From Trebonia sp. (GTDB lineage Bacteria > Actinomycetota > Actinomycetes > Streptosporangiales > Streptosporangiaceae), in NCBI GenBank assembly GCA_030038035.1, contig JASHPP010000389.1, forward strand, positions 1 through 8,619: DNA of 8,619 bases. Reading direction: 5' to 3'. Numbering within the stretch: the first letter of the stretch is position 1; each line of letters starts with the position of its first letter. The notes below the pieces were generated by a model. The model saw only the letters and a program-made list of their open reading frames with translations. It did not search any database and was not told the DNA's origin. The translations under genes were made by a program, and so were the position numbers. This document shows positions 7,101-8,619 of this stretch, in pieces.

Positions 7101-7275
7101 CGGCATCGTAGCCGAAGCGCACACGAAAGCCATCGCTTGCCAACAGCCGGGGCGTGAGGTATCTAATCGCCACCCGACGGCCGGAGTCGCGGTGCACGGC
7201 CACGACCACACGGCCGGACGCCCCGTGCCCGAGCTCCCGCTCGTGCACGTAGCCAGGAACGACCCATGCGTCCAT
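4147..7275 (-). CDS. Transmembrane Ser/Thr protein kinase-like receptor with Ig and He_PIG repeats
   Basis: 1042 residues from the ATG at 7275-7273, chosen over GTG 7290 because GGGGGA lies seven bases before it. Kinase domain about 10-255: glycine loop LGHGASGRV (15-23), VAIRYL with Arg38 where the ATP-anchoring Lys is expected, Asp57 at the helix-C Glu position, HGDYKPEN (131-138; Asp133, Lys135, Asn138 kept, HRD Arg is Gly), DFG (151-153), GTPLYLAPE (166-174), Asp186, Arg244. HKK (314-316) precedes a membrane helix (317-339) and a Pro/Ser/Thr stalk. Outside come two related Ig-like domains with Cys383/Cys466 and Cys491/Cys576, then five He_PIG-type repeats (584-1042). Type: bacterial PknB-like receptor, but without PASTA. 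The large Ig stalk suggests wall or surface-ligand binding, which is inference. Activity is uncertain given Arg38/Asp57. Divergent from a D,D-carboxypeptidase gene. Confidence 0.9.
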   Translation of the reverse strand: MDAWVVPGYVHERELGHGASGRVVVAVHRDSGRRVAIRYLTPRLLASDGFRVRFGYDAAILEFLDVPQVVRLLAYVEEPGAGAAIVMELVDGASLREMLSQHGAISPEAALAVLKGSLLGLGPAHALGVVHGDYKPENVLVDGEGNTKVSDFGLAVKAGRRVRSAGTPLYLAPELWEGAEPSGASDIYAATAVFFECLTGKTPFSGSLAGLRKQHLFAVVPVDQVDEPLRALVARGMAMFPSARPADAAEFAAELEETAVAAYGPDWEARGRAQLAERAAASPRQPAGTSVAGETSGAPAVTWIGSQVTWIASHKKAAAVGIAASVAVMVGIATTAVALSGGGNHSPRAASSPAGTPTPPVITVNANFQAVANTVPPVAVSSCRTPTTFTYSSDITASAAGVVSYRWVYSSGQKSAVRALRFAAAGTQQVPGGVVRAKGAGTGWAELQIVAPAASYSNKASYRLLCRKPGSRPGQVTAVAAVTPATGTVTCGAAPPDFTFTGTITTSKAGRVSYYWALSGGAASAPATLTFGAPGTQAVQPFTVTPPGDTATGAAELVVTSPVPAVSNTAAYTLTCVTSGGSKYPALAITTSALPGGTEGKAYSATVSATGGDGAYTWSAAGLPDGLGINAGTGTISGTPAGAGTSEVTVTATDAERPTAQQAARTFRLTVSNLVYPTLTITTTALAGGTVGAAYTAAMAATGGHGRYTWSAAGLPDGLGINAGTGTISGTPTAGGTSDVTVTVRDAETPTPQTATAGLTLTVAYPALAISTAALPDGTDGAAYTTTVAATGGDGTYTWAATGLPDGLAIDATTGTISGTLDAGDDADSPYTVEVTVTDAETPTPQTATAALTLTVAYPALAISTAALPDGTDGAAYTTTVAATGGDGTYTWAATGLPAGLAIDATTGTISGTPTAGGTFDVTVTVTDAETPTPETATAALTLTVAYPALAITTTALADAEVGVAYTATLAATGGNGTYAWTATGLPDGLAIDGTTGVISGTPDAGDDADSPYTIEVTVTDTETPTPQTVTEAITLIVDPAS
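4150..4437 (-). repeat. He_PIG-type Ig repeat 5 (distal tip)
   Basis: Codes residues 947-1042, 96 residues, the extreme C-terminus outside the cell. It has the long loop PDAGDDADSPYTIEVTVTD and ends EAITLIVDPAS just before the stop. There is no sortase signal or wall anchor, as expected for a protein held by its own membrane helix. Confidence 0.85.
4438..4704 (-). repeat. He_PIG-type Ig repeat 4
   Basis: Codes residues 858-946, 89 residues, with the short loop PTAGGTFDVTVTVTD. The N-terminal half equals repeat 3 at the DNA level, while the loop follows repeat 2, making it a mosaic of the two. Confidence 0.87.
4581..5002. repeat. 143-bp perfect direct repeat within the kinase gene
   Basis: Bases 4581-4723 are identical to 4860-5002, an offset of 279 bp (93 codons, one repeat unit). 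The tract spans the boundary between adjacent Ig repeats. It includes synonymous positions, which points to a recent duplication or gene conversion rather than protein-level constraint. The match ends at 4580/4859 and 4724/5003. Confidence 0.9.
4705..4983 (-). repeat. He_PIG-type Ig repeat 3
   Basis: Codes residues 765-857, 93 residues. It carries the long loop LDAGDDADSPYTVEVTVTD, shared with repeat 5 and absent from repeats 2 and 4. Its first part is base-for-base identical to repeat 4 (the 143-bp tract described separately). Confidence 0.87.
4984..5250 (-). repeat. He_PIG-type Ig repeat 2
   Basis: Codes residues 676-764, 89 residues, starting YPTLTITTTALAGG and ending LTLTVA. It has the short loop PTAGGTSDVTVTV, shared with repeat 4. 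GLPDGLGINAGTGTISGTP is identical to that of repeat 1, so the two share recent ancestry or conversion in that segment. Confidence 0.85.
5251..5526 (-). repeat. He_PIG-type Ig repeat 1 of the kinase ectodomain
   Basis: Codes residues 584-675, 92 residues. It has the family signature YPALAITT...GGDGAYTWSAAGLPDGLGINAGTGTISGTP (split by position) and the short-loop form AGAGTSEVTVTATD. It is the most diverged unit at its C-terminal end (ERPTAQQAARTFRLTVSNLV), as expected for the membrane-proximal member of an array that grew at the distal end. Confidence 0.85.
5548..6129 (-). repeat. Two paralogous Cys-bracketed Ig-like domains of the kinase ectodomain
   Basis: Domain 1 (5878-6129, Cys383 to Cys466) and domain 2 (5548-5805, Cys491 to Cys576) align along FTYSSDITASAAGVVSYRW and FTFTGTITTSKAGRVSYYW, and again at the closing SYRLLC/AYTLTC. 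Each probably closes an intradomain disulfide outside the membrane. I cannot name the family; the beta-sandwich call rests on strand pattern and the Cys spacing. Confidence 0.6.
6338..6379. repeat. 21-bp tandem repeat in the kinase juxtamembrane region
   Basis: Two adjacent 21-base units (6338-6358 and 6359-6379), differing at a few bases, encode VTWIGSQ then VTWIASH just inside the membrane helix. This leaves two Trp residues at the inner face of the membrane. It is a local slippage duplication with possible effect on membrane seating of the kinase. Confidence 0.65.
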
Positions 7276-7326
7276 CGCGCAGTCCCCCACTGATGCTGCC
7301 GACGGGGATCAGCGTACCGACATCGG

Positions 7327-7341
7327 GTAGCTAAATGCTAC
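7327..7341. promoter_or_regulatory. Inverted repeat in the A/T-rich core, candidate operator
   Basis: GTAGC and GCTAC flank TAAAT in an unusually A/T-rich patch for this DNA. A run of A follows on the plus side, so it is not a plus-strand terminator; on the minus side a T-run precedes it. It sits just upstream of the TACGCT -10 candidate of the kinase gene, where an operator would lie. Confidence 0.3.
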
Positions 7342-7469
7342 AAAAAGTGACGATTATCCGTTGGGCGTGGCCGCGGGTTTCCTGAGTCAGGCGGCGTGCT
7401 CGCCGTGATCCCGTGATGGCGCGATCGACCAGTCCTGCAAGGGAGCGGACTCGCTGCTGATTTCGCGTT

Positions 7470-7475
7470 TAGGCT
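7470..7475 (+). promoter_or_regulatory. Candidate -10 box for a leaderless carboxypeptidase transcript
   Basis: TAGGCT (TAnnnT) ends seven bases before the GTG at 7483. RNA would start at or next to the start codon, matching the lack of a good Shine-Dalgarno. The -35 region has no good match to consensus. Confidence 0.35.
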
Positions 7476-7482
7476 AGCGAAT

Positions 7483-8562
7483 GTGCGCATGCCCTCACCC
7501 CGAGACCCAGTCCTGGCTCTGCTTGCCGTCATGGTGGCCCTGCCGCTAGCGGGCGCCGGCGTCTTCCTGGCCCACGCCAGCGACACGCATCCGCCCGTGG
7601 CCCTCCAGCTCCAGCTGGGCGCCCGGGCCGGCTCTGCCGCTCCGGCAGGCTCTGCCGCTCCGGCCGGCTCTGCCGCGCGGGCCGCCTCGACCACGCGGAC
7701 CGCTTCAGGAACGCGGACCGCTACGAGAACGCGGACCGCCGCGGCTGGGCAGGCCGCCTCGGCCACGCATGCTGCGCCCGCCGTCGTGACCGGCCCGGCC
7801 GACATCAAGGTGAAGGGCGCCGCTTTGGCCAACGCGGCCACGGGCAAGATCCTGTGGAGCATCGGCCTGAACACCGAACGGCCAATCGGCAGCATCGTGA
7901 AGGTCATGACGGCCCTGGTGGTGATCCAGGCAGGCGACCTGAACCGGGAGATCACGGTGCCCAAGTCGGTCATCGCCTACCTGGACAGCCAGAACGGGCC
8001 AAGCACGGCGGGCCTGATCGTAGGCGACCGGCTCACCGCGCTTGAGCTGCTCGCGGCGCTGTTGCTGCCGTCCGGCTGCGACGCCGCCTATACGCTCGCG
8101 CAGGCCTACGGTCCAGGGACCGACGCGTTCATCGCCAAGATGAACGCGGAAGCCAGCAAGCTCGGCCTGACCGACACGCACTTCTCGAACTTCGACGGCA
8201 TGCCGTGGCCGACCGAGTACTCCACCTGGTCGACCCCCGCGAACCTGATCACGCTGGCCCGGTATGCGATGAGCTACCCGGTGTTCGCCTCGATTGTCGG
8301 CCAGGCCAGCTACTCACTCCCGGCCGGCGACGGCCACCACGGCTACTTCTGGCAGAACACCAACCCGCTGATCGGCGTCTACCCGGGCGCGAGCGGGATC
8401 AAGACCGGCGACACCAAGGCGGCCGGCAACTGCCTGCTCTTCGAGGCGACCCAGGACGGCCTGACCCTGATCGGGGTGACGCTGGGCACTCCCGGCAACG
8501 ACATCACCGTCACCGGCCCGGTCGCCACCCGGGTCCTGAACTGGGGCTTCAGCCACTTCTGA
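7483..8562 (+). CDS. D-alanyl-D-alanine carboxypeptidase (peptidase S11, PBP5-like)
   Basis: Serine DD-peptidase that removes the terminal D-Ala of peptidoglycan stem peptides outside the membrane, limiting cross-linking; 359 residues. Seen: a hydrophobic segment (about 9-31), either signal peptide (possible cut after AHA, 32) or anchor; an Ala/Thr/Arg/Ser low-complexity linker (45-100); catalytic domain from about 105 with SIVK (Ser137 nucleophile, Lys140), SGC at 197-199 where SxN is canonical, and KTG at 307-309. A conserved MNAEASKLGLTDTHFSN block (220-236) confirms the family. The C-terminal PBP5 beta domain and amphipathic membrane helix are absent, common in actinobacterial members. 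Start: GTG 7483, with ATG 7489 as alternative; neither has a clear ribosome site. It is divergent from the kinase gene, a plausible functional partner. Cys199 may alter catalysis or be subfamily-typical. Confidence 0.93.
   Translation: MRMPSPRDPVLALLAVMVALPLAGAGVFLAHASDTHPPVALQLQLGARAGSAAPAGSAAPAGSAARAASTTRTASGTRTATRTRTAAAGQAASATHAAPAVVTGPADIKVKGAALANAATGKILWSIGLNTERPIGSIVKVMTALVVIQAGDLNREITVPKSVIAYLDSQNGPSTAGLIVGDRLTALELLAALLLPSGCDAAYTLAQAYGPGTDAFIAKMNAEASKLGLTDTHFSNFDGMPWPTEYSTWSTPANLITLARYAMSYPVFASIVGQASYSLPAGDGHHGYFWQNTNPLIGVYPGASGIKTGDTKAAGNCLLFEATQDGLTLIGVTLGTPGNDITVTGPVATRVLNWGFSHF
7630..7683. repeat. Three 18-bp tandem units in the carboxypeptidase linker
   Basis: Units at 7630-7647, 7648-7665 and 7666-7683. 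The first two differ at one base; the third ends differently. They encode GSAAPA, GSAAPA, GSAARA in the linker between membrane segment and catalytic domain. Copy number is likely variable between strains and would change linker length without shifting frame. Confidence 0.85.
7693..7740. repeat. Second 18-bp tandem repeat in the same linker
   Basis: ACGCGGACCGCT recurs at 7693, 7711 and (last base C) 7729, an 18-bp period over two full units plus 12 bases. It codes TRTASG, TRTATR, TRTA. The Arg/Thr-rich, positively charged stretch is unlike the Ala/Gly repeat before it and could bind anionic wall polymers; that is speculation. Confidence 0.8.
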
Positions 8563-8571
8563 GCAAAGGCG

Positions 8572-8619
8572 TCAGGCGAAGCTGGCGCGCGACTGGCTCA
8601 GCCAGTCCTCCAGCGGGCG
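8572..8619 (-). CDS. Possible C-terminal end of an unknown gene (right edge)
   Basis: On the minus strand the last 15 codons read RPLEDWLSQSRASFA followed by TGA (8574-8572). The composition looks like a natural protein end, and the position, ten bases from the convergent carboxypeptidase stop, fits tight actinobacterial packing. Fifteen residues are too few to name a family, and an open frame of this length is expected by chance. Confidence 0.35.
   Translation of the reverse strand, partial: RPLEDWLSQSRASFA
8591..8607. terminator. Perfect hairpin downstream of the carboxypeptidase gene
   Basis: GACTGGCT-C-AGCCAGTC: 8-bp perfect arms, folding as a seven-pair stem with loop TCA, 28 bases after the carboxypeptidase stop. 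No U-tract follows, as is common for high-GC actinobacterial terminators. It would lie inside the end of the possible minus-strand gene, so it could serve the plus-strand transcript alone or be a coding coincidence. Confidence 0.45.

Larger units (their letters stand above)
7276..7482. promoter_or_regulatory. Divergent intergenic region between kinase and D,D-carboxypeptidase
   Basis: 207 bp without a gene, carrying promoters for both sides. The A/T-rich core is at 7327-7360. Seen: inverted repeat GTAGC-TAAAT-GCTAC (7327-7341); CCTGA-G-TCAGG (7381-7391); hairpin CGGCG-TGCT-CGCCG (7392-7405); tandem near-identical octamers CCGTGATC/CCGTGATG (7403-7418); TAGGCT just before the plus-strand gene; and TACGCT on the minus strand near 7317-7312 as a -10 candidate for the kinase. 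None is matched to a known regulator. Confidence 0.55.

Overview
The window is very GC-rich DNA, with strong third-position G/C preference, GTG starts, leaderless-looking genes and a eukaryotic-type Ser/Thr kinase beside an actinobacterial-style D,D-carboxypeptidase. It is most likely a chromosomal piece from a high-GC actinomycete (Streptosporangiales/Catenulispora-like; the genus cannot be fixed from sequence alone). No RNA gene, insertion sequence, phage gene or CRISPR array is visible. No stretch longer than about 210 bases lacks a gene.

Left part (1-4079): two divergent groups of catabolic or redox genes share a control region at 1482-1639. On the minus strand a hydroxyquinol/catechol-type intradiol dioxygenase (588-1481) is followed 54 bp later by the N-terminal third of an aldehyde dehydrogenase that runs off the left edge. 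A short perfect hairpin lies directly after the dioxygenase stop. On the plus strand a short-chain dehydrogenase, a zinc-free quinone-oxidoreductase-like MDR protein (GTGA overlap with a strong Shine-Dalgarno) and a short luciferase-like (LLM) flavin/F420 oxidoreductase form an operon. Together they look like a pathway for opening an aromatic ring and oxidising or reducing the products. No substrate-specific gene or regulator lies in the window, so the substrate is open.

Junction (4078-4149): the last operon gene (221 codons) appears to lack family parts at both ends. Its stop codon overlaps a textbook Shine-Dalgarno and a well-spaced ATG, but the reading frame from that ATG runs antisense into the next gene. 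This looks like a decayed or rearranged operon end.

Right part (4147-8562): a 1042-residue transmembrane Ser/Thr kinase-like receptor on the minus strand is divergent from a D-alanyl-D-alanine carboxypeptidase (peptidase S11) on the plus strand, with 207 bp between them. The kinase lacks PASTA domains. It has two Cys-containing Ig-like domains and five He_PIG-type Ig repeats outside the membrane, two of them sharing 143 identical bases. In its kinase domain the ATP-anchoring Lys is Arg and the partner helix-C Glu is Asp, while the rest of the active site is intact. The carboxypeptidase has SxxK and KTG motifs, but its SxN motif reads SGC. The pairing suggests an envelope-sensing or wall-modifying module. 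The right edge may hold the last 15 codons of another minus-strand gene.
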